A stretch of 64,000 nucleotides of DNA from positions 1-64,000 of the forward strand of contig NZ_SWMS01000023.1 in the NCBI RefSeq assembly GCF_005146945.1. The letters are read 5' to 3'. The notes under the pieces were generated by a model. The model saw nothing but the letters and a program-made list of their open reading frames with translations. It did not search any database and was not told the DNA's origin. Positions within the stretch are counted from its first letter, which is position 1, and each line of letters begins with the position of its first letter. Shown piece by piece: positions 42,873-52,668 of the stretch. Source of the stretch: Prauserella endophytica. GTDB taxonomy: Bacteria; Actinomycetota; Actinomycetes; Mycobacteriales; Pseudonocardiaceae. A program made the translations under genes and the position numbers.

Positions 42873-44084
42873 GTGAGTAAATACCACGACAGAAGGGGCT
42901 GGAAGCAGTTGACCATTTCAGATCTGGCGAGTTGGAGTGTTGCGAATTCCAGAGCGCGACGTTGCAAACGGTGGTCGCTATATCCGGCAGAAATCATCGA
43001 CCTGACCGTTGCCGAGATGGACCTGCCGGTGGCGGAACCGATCATGGCTGCCGTACGCGACGCGGTTGATCGCCAGGCCTTCGGGTATCCGCTTCCCGGG
43101 CACGACAGCGAGTTGCCGGCCGCCGCAGCGGAATGGCTAACCGCACAAGGTCTGGCGGTACAACCCGAACACGTCAACCTCATTTCGGATGTCATCAAAG
43201 GGATGGTGCTTGGCCTCAGACATTTCGCTCCTCCGCATACTCCTGTCGTGGTTATCACGCCTACGTACAGTCGTTTTCTGGACGCGGTCGAGGCCGCGCA
43301 ACGACAGGTGATAGAGGTGCCGATGCTACTCGGTGAGAACGGCTACAGCCTGGATGTTCCGGAGATCGAAAAGGCTCTTCGGCAGGGCGCGCGGACCGTG
43401 CTGCTGTGCAATCCGAGTAATCCTGTGGGCCGGGTCTTCAACCATAGCGAGCTAGCTGAGCTCAGCGTGCTCGTAGAGCGGTTCGGCGCACGCGTCATCA
43501 GCGACGAGGTCCATTCGCCGCTTCGGTACGGGACGAAGTTCGTGCCTTACGCGAGCGTAAGTTCGGCGGCGGCGGAGCATTCGATAACACTGACAAGTGC
43601 TAGCAAGGCGTGGAACATCCCAGGACTACGCTGTGCGATCATGGTGCTAACGAATCCGGCGGATCAGCTCACCTGGGACGTACTGCCGCGCGCGTCAAAG
43701 GGGGGCATCTCGCCTCTCGGGATCGAGGCCTCTACCGCTGCCTTCAAACAAGGGCAGCCATGGTTGAACGAAGCGATCAAACTGCTTGACGTCAACCGGC
43801 TGGCAGTCGGCGACTATCTGAAAAGGGCCGGGTTGGGGGGGGTCATGTGTATGCCGGAGGCGACCTACCTCGCCTGGTTTGACCTACGCGAGTTCGGCCA
43901 TCCGGACCCCCAGCGCTACCTGATGGAGAACGCCGGTGTGGCTACCACTAGCGGTGACGAGCACGGCGTCGGCGGCGCTGGATTCGTCAGGGTGAACTTC
44001 GCGACTCCCCAGAGCGTTCTGCTGGACGCCTTGGAACGGATGACAAGTGCGCTACGTAGGTCGCCGACCCGGAACTCGTCCTGA
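42873..44084 (+). CDS. PatB/MalY-type PLP aminotransferase or C-S lyase
   Basis: This 403-residue fold-type I PLP enzyme has DLTVAEMDLPVAEPIMAA near the N-terminus, LLCNPSNPVGRVF, the VISDEVHSPLRY aspartate that contacts PLP, and the Schiff-base Lys in LTSASKAWNIPGL. These motifs fit the PatB/MalY group (cystathionine beta-lyase or aminotransferase). It starts with GTG 8 bp after the ATPase gene, so it is in the transporter operon and probably acts on the imported amino acid. Confidence 0.87.
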   Translation: MSKYHDRRGWKQLTISDLASWSVANSRARRCKRWSLYPAEIIDLTVAEMDLPVAEPIMAAVRDAVDRQAFGYPLPGHDSELPAAAAEWLTAQGLAVQPEHVNLISDVIKGMVLGLRHFAPPHTPVVVITPTYSRFLDAVEAAQRQVIEVPMLLGENGYSLDVPEIEKALRQGARTVLLCNPSNPVGRVFNHSELAELSVLVERFGARVISDEVHSPLRYGTKFVPYASVSSAAAEHSITLTSASKAWNIPGLRCAIMVLTNPADQLTWDVLPRASKGGISPLGIEASTAAFKQGQPWLNEAIKLLDVNRLAVGDYLKRAGLGGVMCMPEATYLAWFDLREFGHPDPQRYLMENAGVATTSGDEHGVGGAGFVRVNFATPQSVLLDALERMTSALRRSPTRNSS

Positions 44085-44199
44085 TTGCCCGCAGATTGAC
44101 GATTGACCTCATCCTGGGCCGAGTGTTGTCGGCCGTAGCAACGTCGCGTACCTGTCGGCCGGGCTTTGGTGAGTGGCTGGCCCCTGCGCCGGAGCGGTG

Positions 44200-45417
44200 A
44201 TGAACAGAGATGAAGACTCCGATGGAAGGAAAAGTGTCGTTGTGGAATCAAATTTTGCCAAATCGGTAATCGGCGATGTGCGGGTGCATCTCGTGCGATT
44301 GCCGGGTATGACGAACGTCTTCCGAGAGGAAGCAGCGATTGTCGAAGTGCAGACAGAAGACGGCGTCAGCGGTTGGGCAGAGGCGAATGGCCTGCTGCTT
44401 GCGCTCAAGGCGCACGTAGAGGCGGACCGTCCGCATCCACGCGATCGCGGCCCGCGGGCCGCGCTGGTGGGCCAGCAGTTCGCTGATGTCCATGCTGCGG
44501 TGGAGGCGCTCCGCAGCAACACAACGTTGTCTGGACGTTCCGGGCTCGGTCGTGTAGCCAATGGTGCGATTGAGACGGCGCTGTTCGATCTCGCCGGTCG
44601 ACTCGACGGCGTGCCCGCCTGGCACCTACTTCTAGGGTCGGCCGAAGGTCCCGAGCAGCACGTCATTACTCCCTACATCACGATCTTCAATCGTGGCAGC
44701 TACCCCGATGTGGTTGCCAAGGCGAAGGAAGATATCGACCGTGCCAGGAGCTTCGGGTACCGACATTTCAAGATCGAAGCAACCAGTTACAACACCGACG
44801 AACGTCAGGCGGTGACGATTGTCGATGAGGTGCGCTCTCACGTCGGTGACTCCGTGACGTTGTTCGTCGATAATGTTTACCGGTGGGCCGAGTATACCGC
44901 CGGCGCGGAGGCCGCGAAGGCGTACAAGTCATTGGGCGCCGAGTTTCTCGAGGACCCTTTTCTGCCGGAGCAGTGGGAATGGTGGCGGCGCCTTCGAGAC
45001 GAGGTCGGTCTGCCGCTCGCGACGGGCGGCGGTATGGAAACGCTGGAACGTTTCTTAGCGCAGATGGAGTTCGCGAACACGGACATCTTGCAACCAGGCG
45101 CGCATGTGGCCGGCTTGCTGGGGGCGCACGAGGTAGCGCAGGCGGCTGCGAAGCGGGTCAGGAGTATCACGCCGTTTGGCGTATCGGCAACGACACTCGC
45201 AACAGGCGGTGCGCTCCACTTGGCCGCCGCAAATCCGAACGTGAAATACATTGAGTACGCTCCAGCGAATCTGTTTAGGGTATTGCGTCTGAGGTCGGAC
45301 GTAACACCCGACGAGCCGGAATTGCGGCCCGACGGCACGTTCCTGGCGCCCACAACCCCGGGTATCGGAGTCGACTGCGACACGGACGCCATCGACAAGT
45401 ACCGGGTGTCGGGGTAG
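44200..45417 (+). CDS. Enolase-superfamily (mandelate racemase-like) protein, atypical
   Basis: A 405-residue protein with the enolase-superfamily capping domain and barrel. Metal ligands one and two seem present (Asp in TLFVDNVYRW; Glu in EFLEDPF). The third ligand position, normally Glu in AxGE, reads ATGGGMET; the following DILQPD reads DILQPG; and the usual PH motif reads TPFGVS, without His. So it may be non-catalytic or use other chemistry. I take the ATG at 44200 after GGAG. It follows the aminotransferase gene on the same strand and probably belongs to the same pathway. Confidence 0.8.
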   Translation: MNRDEDSDGRKSVVVESNFAKSVIGDVRVHLVRLPGMTNVFREEAAIVEVQTEDGVSGWAEANGLLLALKAHVEADRPHPRDRGPRAALVGQQFADVHAAVEALRSNTTLSGRSGLGRVANGAIETALFDLAGRLDGVPAWHLLLGSAEGPEQHVITPYITIFNRGSYPDVVAKAKEDIDRARSFGYRHFKIEATSYNTDERQAVTIVDEVRSHVGDSVTLFVDNVYRWAEYTAGAEAAKAYKSLGAEFLEDPFLPEQWEWWRRLRDEVGLPLATGGGMETLERFLAQMEFANTDILQPGAHVAGLLGAHEVAQAAAKRVRSITPFGVSATTLATGGALHLAAANPNVKYIEYAPANLFRVLRLRSDVTPDEPELRPDGTFLAPTTPGIGVDCDTDAIDKYRVSG

Positions 45418-46319
45418 CCAGCTGGCGGACGCTAGCTGGGTGACTAGCCGCAGGGTCGCCGGGTGTGTCGGCACCTGGCGGCCTTTGCGTGCGTACGCCG
45501 GGCTACCTGACCGGATCTGCGCCGGACATGGTGCCCGCGCGAATCTCAGGAGAGGTCGGGCGTCCGTCGTAGTCGCAGCAATGGCCCTCAGCCTCGACCC
45601 TGTGTGTCAACAAGGGGCGGAAAGGGGAGGACGGCCGTCCCATTCCTACATCCCGGCGACCACGTTGGCGGTGATCCCGGAGGCTGGTTCGTAGCGCCGG
45701 TTGGAGATGGTCCGCCGTTGACGTGTGCGGCCAGCCACCAGGGTCAGTGAACCCTTGAACGCGCAGTCCGCCCAGCGTGGCGCGGCACAATAGGCTCGAG
45801 TTCGTGGCAACGGCTGTCGGACAGCTCCGGGAGAGACCGAACGGCTACCCGCATGTCTGGGGTCTAGGGCGGTATCCCTCCCAGATGACGAGTTGACCGA
45901 GGGGCTCACGCTGCGGGCAGACCGCAATCCGCCTGCGGCCCGGCGTCGTCGCCGAGCTGCACTACGACAACAGTCTGGTACGTGCTTGGGCGTTGGATGA
46001 GCGAACCGGCTCCCCAACCGGGCGCCTTCACCGCCGATCTGGACGCGGCGACGAGATCGCCCTCGGCGCTGTCGCCACGTCGCTCGTTGCGGCTGAACTG
46101 CTCCACGGCAGGCCGTTGCGCTCGGTCGACTCGAACGTCACCGTGGTGGACTTGTGCGCGGCCCCATCCTTCGCCCGTGTCGCGGCTGTGAGTGCGGCGC
46201 GGGCTCCGGCTGCCGACTGCGACCGTCGAGATGAACCGGCCCCTGTCTAGCTCGCCGTTGACGCCCATCCTCGTAGCGTTGATCTGATACACCTCATCGG
46301 CCAGTACCCGGAAGGAGCG
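45418..46319. other. Stretch without a supported gene
   Basis: A weak hairpin follows the enolase-like gene (CCAGCT at 45418 and AGCTGG at 45434). The remaining frames show no coherent coding sequence. A segment near 45940-46010 (VVAELHYDNSLVRAWALDE) looks coding but has no start and could not be assigned. Confidence 0.4.
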
Positions 46320-46706
46320 GGATGGTGGGGAAACCGTGCGAGTGAGTGGCGCGGGTAGCCTTGGATCTACGACCTGTGTACCAATCAACATTTCACACTC
46401 AAGCAGAACCCACTGCGCCGTCAACACCTGGACGATTTCGTCGAGCGCTACGCGTCCGAAACGCCACGCTCCGAGCGGATCGAGTCCGAACGATTCAGGC
46501 CGTTCATCTATGACGCCCTTCTCGCGCGCGACAAGGTCAACCTCGACATCACGTGGCTCCGTGATGAGTCACTCGAAGACACCGACAACCTTCCAGCCCC
46601 ACACCTCATCGCCCGCGAGATCATCGAGGACCTCACCGCCGCACTGGTCGAACTCGAAGTCGTCGCTGCGGCGCTCGAACTGTCATCCGGCGGAATGTCC
46701 GACTGA
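46320..46706 (+). pseudogene. Type I restriction methylase HsdM, C-terminal remnant
   Basis: From 46362 the frame reads WIYDLCTNQHFTLKQNPLRR, then the ARDKVNLDITWLRDESLEDTDNLP stretch and a helical end, stopping at 46706. This matches the C-terminus of the N-6 adenine methylase subunit of type I systems. Upstream, a stop codon follows GMVGKPCE, and there is no methylase core, so only about 120 codons remain. No HsdS or HsdR gene is nearby. Confidence 0.75.
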
Positions 46707-46746
46707 AGAATGACTCGGACATCGAGAGTCCTCCGGTCAATGCTTG

Positions 46747-47740
46747 TCAGGGGGACTGTTTCACGGACGGTGTTTCCGACCGACACGCCGGGCGTGAGTT
46801 CGGCGGGACGGACACTGTGAGTGATGACATCTGATGCTGTGAGCGCATCGAGGAAGACCAACAAGCAGGAGCAACAGCTGTCGGCGGAGCAGGCGGGCCG
46901 CGGCCGAGCTGGTGGCGCAGGCGCGCGAGCGTGGGCTGGAGCTGACCGGGCCGGACGCGCTGTTGAAGATGTTCACCAAGAATGTGCTGGAAACGGCGCT
47001 GAACGAGGAAATGACTGAGCATCTCGGTCACGAGAAGAACCATGCCGAGTTTGGACGGGACTCGTCGAATGTGCGTAATGGTACGCGGTCGAAGACGGTG
47101 ATCTCGGACGCCGTGGGCGAGGTGGAGGTCGAGGTTCCGCGTGGTCGGGAATCGACGTTCGAGCCGAAGATTGTGAAGAAGCGTCAGCGTCGATTGACCG
47201 ATGTCGATGAGATCGTGTTGTCGCTGTATGCGAAAGGTCTCACCAGGGGGAGATTTCTGCGCATTTCGCTGAAATCTATGGCGCCTCGGTGTCGAAGGAA
47301 ACCGTCTCACGGATCACCGACAAGGTGGTCGCCGAGATGCAGGAGCGGGCCAGCCGTCCGCTCGATTCCGTGTACGCCGCGGTGTTCATTGACGCGATCG
47401 TGGTCAAGGTGCGTGATGGGCAGGTGACCGACCGGCCGTTCTACGCCGCTGTCGGCGTCACCACGGACGGCTGCAAGGAGGTCCTGGGCCTGTGGGCCGG
47501 CAGCGGCGGCGAGGGCGCCAAATTCTGGATGAGTGTTCTCGTGGACCTGAAAACCGGGGTGTTAAAGACGTTTTCTTTCTCGTCTGCGACGGGCTGAAAG
47601 GACTGCCCGAGGTCGTGGAGAACGTCTGGCCGAGCACGATCGTCCAGAACTGCATCATCCACTTGATTCGCAACTCATTCCGGCTCACCTCGAAGAAGTA
47701 CGTGAAAGATTCACATGCCGTTGACAACTCGGCCGAGTGA
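46747..47740 (+). mobile_element. IS256-family insertion sequence remnant
   Basis: Transposase pieces lie in successive frames: ALLKMFTKNVLETALNEEMTEHLG and RNGTRSKTVISDAVGEVEVEVPR (46912-47250), SKETVSRITDKVVAEMQERAS and VYAAVFIDAIVVKVRDGQV with the first catalytic Asp (47289-47580), and VFFLVCDGLKGLPEVVENVWP (47492-47740). At least two frameshifts break it, and the C-terminal third with the last catalytic Glu is missing. A probable left end lies near 46750. Non-functional. Confidence 0.87.
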
Positions 47741-47959
47741 ATCGTGCCGCTGCTGAAGTCGTGCTCAGGTGCAGTGCCGCCTCATGGATGCCTCGCGAGC
47801 GCCGTGTTGTCCGCTCTGGTTCAGATCTTGATGTCGCCGGTCTAATCGCCCGCACCAACCCGGCCGACTTCGGGCAACGGAGACGTCCCACCGGCCCGCG
47901 TCGACCAGGTGTACAGCAGGTCAGGCTCATGATGACGAGCCGGGCGGGGGAACGTCACG
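47741..47959. other. Junction without a gene
   Basis: No gene is seen between the IS256 remnant and the methyltransferase remnant. Confidence 0.4.
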
Positions 47960-48110
47960 GTGATGGCGACGCAAAAGGGTGCGTGCGGCCTCAACACGCT
48001 AGTTGATCGTGACGCGCCATCGCTGTTCCGCATCTACGACTACCTACTCAGCGGCGGGCACAATTTGGCCGCCGACCGGCTCGTGGCCGACAAGATCGCA
48101 GCTCTGGTGC
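47960..48110 (+). pseudogene. SAM-dependent methyltransferase (DUF574-type) N-terminal fragment
   Basis: The frame reads DAPSLFRIYDYLLSGGHNLAADRLVADKI, matching the N-terminus of the large actinobacterial DUF574 methyltransferase family (usual length about 270 residues). It breaks off near 48110 and joins unrelated sequence, so it is a truncated remnant. Confidence 0.65.
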
Positions 48111-48149
48111 CCGAATGTGGCGTGCCATCGCTGGGCCCACCTCGCCGCG

Positions 48150-49413
48150 CATCCTCGGCGCGACCTCGCGCTTCTGATCACCGGCCTGCGCCACCATCCC
48201 GCCAAGGCTTCATCCGGCGCCTTGGATTCGCACGAGCTGCCTGTCGGAGGAGTGCTGCAGATGAGCGACGAGGACCTCGACGTCACCACCGCCCGGCTGT
48301 ACCGCGGCCTGGTTGAGCAGCCCGGCGCCGAGTTCACCGCCAACCCGCTGGCCGCCGGCCTGGAAGTCCCGGTGACCGAGGTCGAGCGAGTACTCGGACG
48401 GTTGCTGGAGGCCAACCTCGTCACCGAGACCGGTGACGAGCGCTACCGGCTGTACGACCTGGTGCGCGACCACGTGACGCCCCTGACCGACCAGGACGAC
48501 GAGGCCCGCGCGCCTCGCGGTACGTCGTCGGATGATCGAGTGGTACCTGCGGCGCACCGCGGCGGCCGACAAGGTCATCAACCCGTTCCCCCGTCGGTTC
48601 AGCCCCGTCTACTTTAGCCTCGACACCCGGGATGTTCCCCGACGCCAAGGCCGCCCTGGACTGGGTCGAGACCGAACGAGGCAACCTCCTGGCCGCACAA
48701 CAGGTTGCCGCCGACAGCGGCTGGGACGAGCTGGTGTACCAGTTCGCCGACGCCCTGTGGAGCCCCCTGCGCCCCAACTACACCGCAAGCGAACTGGTGT
48801 GGTCCCAGTTCCTCGGAGCCAACGCAGCCGCCGACGCCGGACACATCCTGGAGATCGTCTGCCGTACCCGGCAGGGCTTCGGTGAAACCAACCTCGAACT
48901 CCACGAGGCCGCGATCGCCATCTGCGCCATCGCCGTACAGCGTGCCACCGAGGTGTGCGATCCGTGGCTGAAATCCGGCGCATTGGCCACTCTCCCGCGC
49001 GCACCTCAAGGCCGACGAATTCCCACGCCGCCCGCCCGGACCTGGAACGGGCGCTGGAGATCGCCGAGGACCCCAAGATCGCCGACGCCAAGCTCGCGGT
49101 ACACCACCTACGGCTCGCGGCGAGCATGTTCGCTGGCATCAGCGACCACATCGGCCACGCCCGCACCGTCATGCACCTGGCGCGAGCCTCACCCTGAACG
49201 GGCAGGCCGCCGAGGCGCTGACCGAACTGACCGCGATCGAGCAAGCCGTGCACGACTACGGCTTGGTTGGCTACCTCGCCGACCTATACACCGTGCTGGG
49301 CGAAGTCCACGCCGCGCTAGGCAACACCGCCGAGGCCCGCCACCACTTCGGCAGGTCATCGACTGCTACACCGTAGCCGGCCCACTCCGGCTACGGCGAC
49401 AAGCGGACTCTTG
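48150..49413 (+). pseudogene. NB-ARC/TPR regulator-like remnant, frameshifted
   Basis: Pieces resembling the region after the NB-ARC domain in actinobacterial STAND regulators: DVTTARLYRGLVEQPGAEF, VERVLGRLLEANLVTETGDERYRLYDLVRDH (48240-48480), then AKAALDWVETERGNLLAAQQVA and LVYQFADALWSPLRPNY (48640-48780), and a TPR tail LTLNGQAAEALTELTAIEQA and LGEVHAALGNTAEARHHF near the end. These lie in at least three frames. The ATPase part with its P-loop is absent. It is a decayed gene. Confidence 0.7.
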
Positions 49414-49494
49414 AGCCTGTTCTGAAGCTGATACGGAATGCCGCAGCGGTAACGGCGACGGATTGATGTGCGAGGTCAGGCAACGCCTGGCTCG

Positions 49495-49767
49495 CTATGT
49501 CCGGGCGACGAACGTTCCCCGGCCGAAGCGCGTGACGACTAAGCCGTCCTCCTTCAGCTTCAACAGCGCACGGCCGATCGTCCCGCGGGCTACGCCGTAA
49601 ATCGAGGCCAGGGCCGACTCGCTCGGCAACCGCACACCTGGCGCCAACGCGCCGCTCTCGATGTCTGCGCGCAGGTCAGCAGCCACCTGTTCCCAGACGA
49701 AGTCCGGCCCGTCGTGATCAATGCGGTCTGCGCGATTGTCCCAGCTCACCTGCAGGAAAATACGCAC
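49495..49767 (-). CDS. Small GntR-type regulator (paralogue of 32497)
   Basis: A winged-helix protein of about 90 residues: RIDHDGPDFVWEQVAADLRADI, then the SESALASIYGVARGTIGRALLKL recognition helix and the wing RFGRGTFVART. It lacks a ligand domain. I start at GTG 49767; the longer upstream frame runs through the repeat region. It is divergent from two small coupled genes, the same arrangement as at 31964-32760. Confidence 0.8.
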   Translation of the reverse strand: MRIFLQVSWDNRADRIDHDGPDFVWEQVAADLRADIESGALAPGVRLPSESALASIYGVARGTIGRALLKLKEDGLVVTRFGRGTFVART

Positions 49768-49792
49768 TCCTATGCGCCTACCTTGCCATAGC

Positions 49793-49836
49793 GACGTCCA
49801 TAGACGGACACGGACTCCTACAGACGTCCATAGGAG
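49793..49836. promoter_or_regulatory. GntR operator repeats
   Basis: GACGTCCATAG occurs twice as a direct repeat (49793-49803 and 49823-49833). The second copy overlaps an inverted repeat, CTCCTA-N10-TAGGAG (49815-49836). It lies in the divergent promoter of the GntR gene and the 49875 operon. Confidence 0.6.
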
Positions 49837-49874
49837 CCTATATTTTACCTGCAATAACGTGAGGAGGTAGAGTC

Positions 49875-50291
49875 ATGAGAGAACCACAAGCGACGCCGCC
49901 ACCCGCGCGTACCCACCGCGCGGCTCGGGAGGGGTTCACCGTGTCGCCCACCGATGAACAGTGCCTCCGGATCGCCGACGCACTGCTGGATGACAACGTG
50001 GCACAAGCTGAGGTATACCTCTGGGCTGCGTGGCACCCCACCGCCGAGTTTCCCGACGAGGATTACTCTTCCGAAGAAAGGGCCTGGGCCACCGCCATCC
50101 GTACCCTTCGCCAGCCTGCTGCGCAGGACCTGGAGAGCGCGCTGGTACGGCTGGACCAGGCGATCTGCGCCGAAACGACACACCTTCTGCAGCACGACGA
50201 CAGCGCCGCGCGCGACACACTGCGTTCCGTCGGCACCCACCTTCTCGCGCGGGGCCACACGATCCTCACCGTCACGGAGTCCCAGCCATGA
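49875..50291 (+). CDS. Hypothetical protein in a GntR cassette
   Basis: A 138-residue acidic, helical protein (TDEQCLRIADALLDDNVAQAE, later LESALVRLDQAICAE). GAGGAGGTAGAGTC precedes the ATG, so expression should be strong once the GntR repressor is released. Its stop overlaps the next gene by 4 bp. No domain recognised. Confidence 0.65.
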   Translation: MREPQATPPPARTHRAAREGFTVSPTDEQCLRIADALLDDNVAQAEVYLWAAWHPTAEFPDEDYSSEERAWATAIRTLRQPAAQDLESALVRLDQAICAETTHLLQHDDSAARDTLRSVGTHLLARGHTILTVTESQP

Positions 50292-50905
50292 TCGTGCGAC
50301 GACTCCGCCGATACGCCAGCCTCACCCGACGGCAATGGGAGGACATGATCGACGTTCTCTGCGAGATCACCATTGCCAGTCACGGCGCGCTCGAACACCT
50401 GCAACACCGGGGGCGCGGCATCCTCGAAATCGCCCGCCGACGGCGGCGCCCCCTACCACGAGCGCATGCCCTCGGCGCCGCCGAAACACTCTTCCGCCGC
50501 GAAGTACACGAAGCGATCGGCCTGCTGGCCACCTACATCGAGGACAGTGAGATTGACGAACACTACCTCAACGAAGTCGGCGCCGAAGTTCGCATCATCG
50601 CCGAACGCATGGAATGCTTTCCCCGCGAACCACTCCCGCCGCCACCATCCAACGACATCAGCGTCCAACTCACGCGCATCAACCACGCCGTCGACGCCGA
50701 AGCAGCCATGATCTACCAACTCAAAGACACCGGCCAACCCTCCGCCACGACCTACCTCCGGCGCAGGGGCCTCCACCTCCTCGAGCTCGGCATGCTCGAA
50801 ACCGAACAAGCCGGCATCGACATCACCGCCATCCGCTCAGCCATCTCCACCGCCTTCAACATCCCCAACCAAACAAATAGCGAAAGTCGCGGCCTGTGCA
50901 GATGA
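50288..50905 (+). CDS. Hypothetical helical protein
   Basis: A 205-residue protein, entirely helical in style: MIVRRLRRYASLTRRQWEDM at the start, then long amphipathic helices and a C-terminal ITAIRSAISTAFNIPNQ. It is coupled by ATGA to the previous gene. No domain recognised. Together with that gene and the divergent GntR regulator it forms a small cassette. Confidence 0.65.
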   Translation: MIVRRLRRYASLTRRQWEDMIDVLCEITIASHGALEHLQHRGRGILEIARRRRRPLPRAHALGAAETLFRREVHEAIGLLATYIEDSEIDEHYLNEVGAEVRIIAERMECFPREPLPPPPSNDISVQLTRINHAVDAEAAMIYQLKDTGQPSATTYLRRRGLHLLELGMLETEQAGIDITAIRSAISTAFNIPNQTNSESRGLCR

Positions 50906-51109
50906 CCTGGATTTCGCAGGAAGTCACGGGCTGCTTCTTCGGCTAGCAAAGCGCGAACTTGCCTTCCGCGCCCCCATCGGACGCGCATCACAAGTCTGCG
51001 TCGTCGAGTCGGATATCAGCTGCCCAGGCCCGGCGGATCGATAACGCACGAGCGCGGGATTGCGAACACAGTTCGGTCCAAGGGCACGGTGATCGTCTCG
51101 ATTGGCAAC

Positions 51110-51954
51110 TCAGGCACCTCCTGACCTCAGCAGTGGCGCGGTCAGCTCGTGCAGCGGTGTGATCAGCGCCGGGTGGTCGCCGAGTTTTGTGGCCCGGTGC
51201 AGCAGCCGTGCCGCCACCCACAACAGGGCCCGCTGGCCGTCGTCGGTGTCCAGCACCGTGCCGAAGGTCCGCCAGACGCGGCGCGCCACGTCGGGGACGA
51301 GCAGGCTGTAGCAGTACAGCGAGGCCGCGTCGGTGCCCGCTGGGCCGCGCCCCCAGAATTCCCAATCGAGGATGCCGAGTTCGGGTGCCAGCAGGTTGTT
51401 CCAGTGGAGATCGTTGTGGATGGTCTCCCAGCGGCGAATGTGCAGGTCAACGCCGAGCGTGTCACGCACTCGCCGTGTGTCGATGCCGCGCGTGGCGTAG
51501 CGAGATGTCGACACTTGGCGCAAACGGTCCAGGCTGTGCGCAGGGACTCCCACCAATCATCCGACAGATCCAGCGGAGCCTGGAGAACATCTGTGGGCGA
51601 GCACGGATGCCCGCCTAGGACGGTCATGACGTCGGCGCGGACGCGTCGGTGCTGGTCAGCCGCCTCCCACTGGGTGGTGTCGAGCACGCGCGGTTTCGGT
51701 ACCCCACGGATGATGTTGGCGTCGAGGTTGCCAGTCCAGAAGTCGCTGCCGTGATCCAGCCATCGGGTTTGCTCAGAGCCCACCCGCAACCAGCAGAGGC
51801 CGCCGGCGCCACGGGCGACGGCGACGACGGACCGCAGCCGCCAGCCGAAGGTCGGTAGCTCGACGAGGGTCAGCCCGAAGTGGGCGGCGGCGTGGTCGAG
51901 GTTGTCGCGCATCCACGCGCGAAACGCCTCGTCGGAACGCTCAACCTCGGTCAT
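51110..51954 (-). pseudogene. APH-type phosphotransferase, frameshifted
   Basis: Reading from the ATG at 51954, the N-terminal lobe (TEVERSDEAFRAWMRDNLDH, LRSVVAVARGAGGLCWLRVG) runs to about 51530. The catalytic lobe then continues in another frame: WETIHNDLHWNNLLAPELGILDWEFWGRGP, with the catalytic Asp and the metal-binding DWE. A single frameshift near 51540 separates them. The kinase domain is otherwise complete. It follows the ATPase gene with a 4-bp overlap and belongs to the radical SAM locus. Confidence 0.75.
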
Positions 51955-52650
51955 GGAGTGATATGCCGCAGGTAGAACGCGGGCTCGGCGAGGAACCGCC
52001 GCCACTGCGCCGTGAGGTCCAGGCCGTCCCACTTCGCCCGGCGTGTCCCGTGGTCGCCGATCTCGATGATGTCGGCACCTGCGCGCCGGAGTGTCCGAGG
52101 TCGTGCATGAGCGCCACGAGCTGGAGACACGAGGTGAACGACAGCGCCGCCTCGGGCTCGTCCATGAGATAGAGCCCGCCACCTTGGAACATTTCGGCGA
52201 ACACGGTCAAAAAGCCCTCGCCGTGACTCATCTCGCTCGTGTCAGCCTCCCAGTGCCCGCTCATCCCGGACACGGCATTCATCAGCCCGAACGCGGTCTC
52301 GGCGCGCAGGAAGAACCCCTTCCGTTTGGTGCGCGGGCCTGACCGCATCCGGGCACCTTCGGGTGTGGTTTCGAGTTGCACGACCTCGCCGAGGGGTGTG
52401 CGAGGGCGGTCGTTGCCGTACTTGCGGCCGGCGCGCCCGCCGTAGGCGTCGAGTTTGAACGCCTCGGCAATGGCTTCCACGACAGTGGATTTCCCGGAGC
52501 CGTTCTCGCCGACCAGCATTGTCACCGGAGCGGTGAATTCGAGCCCATTGTCGGCCAGTTCAGCCACGCACGGCACCGTGTAGGGCCACGAGGTCAGGGC
52601 AGCGGGTCGCAGCCCCTCGGGGATGAACGCGCGTCGGACAGCATCCGCCT
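51951..52650 (-). pseudogene. AAA-family ATPase (DUF/ABC-type), disrupted
   Basis: The frame has Walker A VGENGSGKST, a region ARMRSGPRTKRKGFFLRAE, signature-like SHGEGFLTVF and Walker B GLYLMDEPEAAL. After MHDLGHSGAQ the expected IVATHSP switch segment is missing and the sequence resumes in another frame as ADIIEIGDHGTRRAKWDG and ends FYLRHITP. A deletion and frameshift have therefore removed the switch His. The 5' end also lacks a good start; the in-frame coding sequence reaches back to a stop near 52650. Confidence 0.75.
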
Positions 52651-52668
52651 CTCCCTAATCCCTGTTCG

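Noticed and set aside
47960-49413. Single fused methyltransferase-regulator gene
   Set aside because: The pieces belong to unrelated families and lie in different frames; better read as two remnants.
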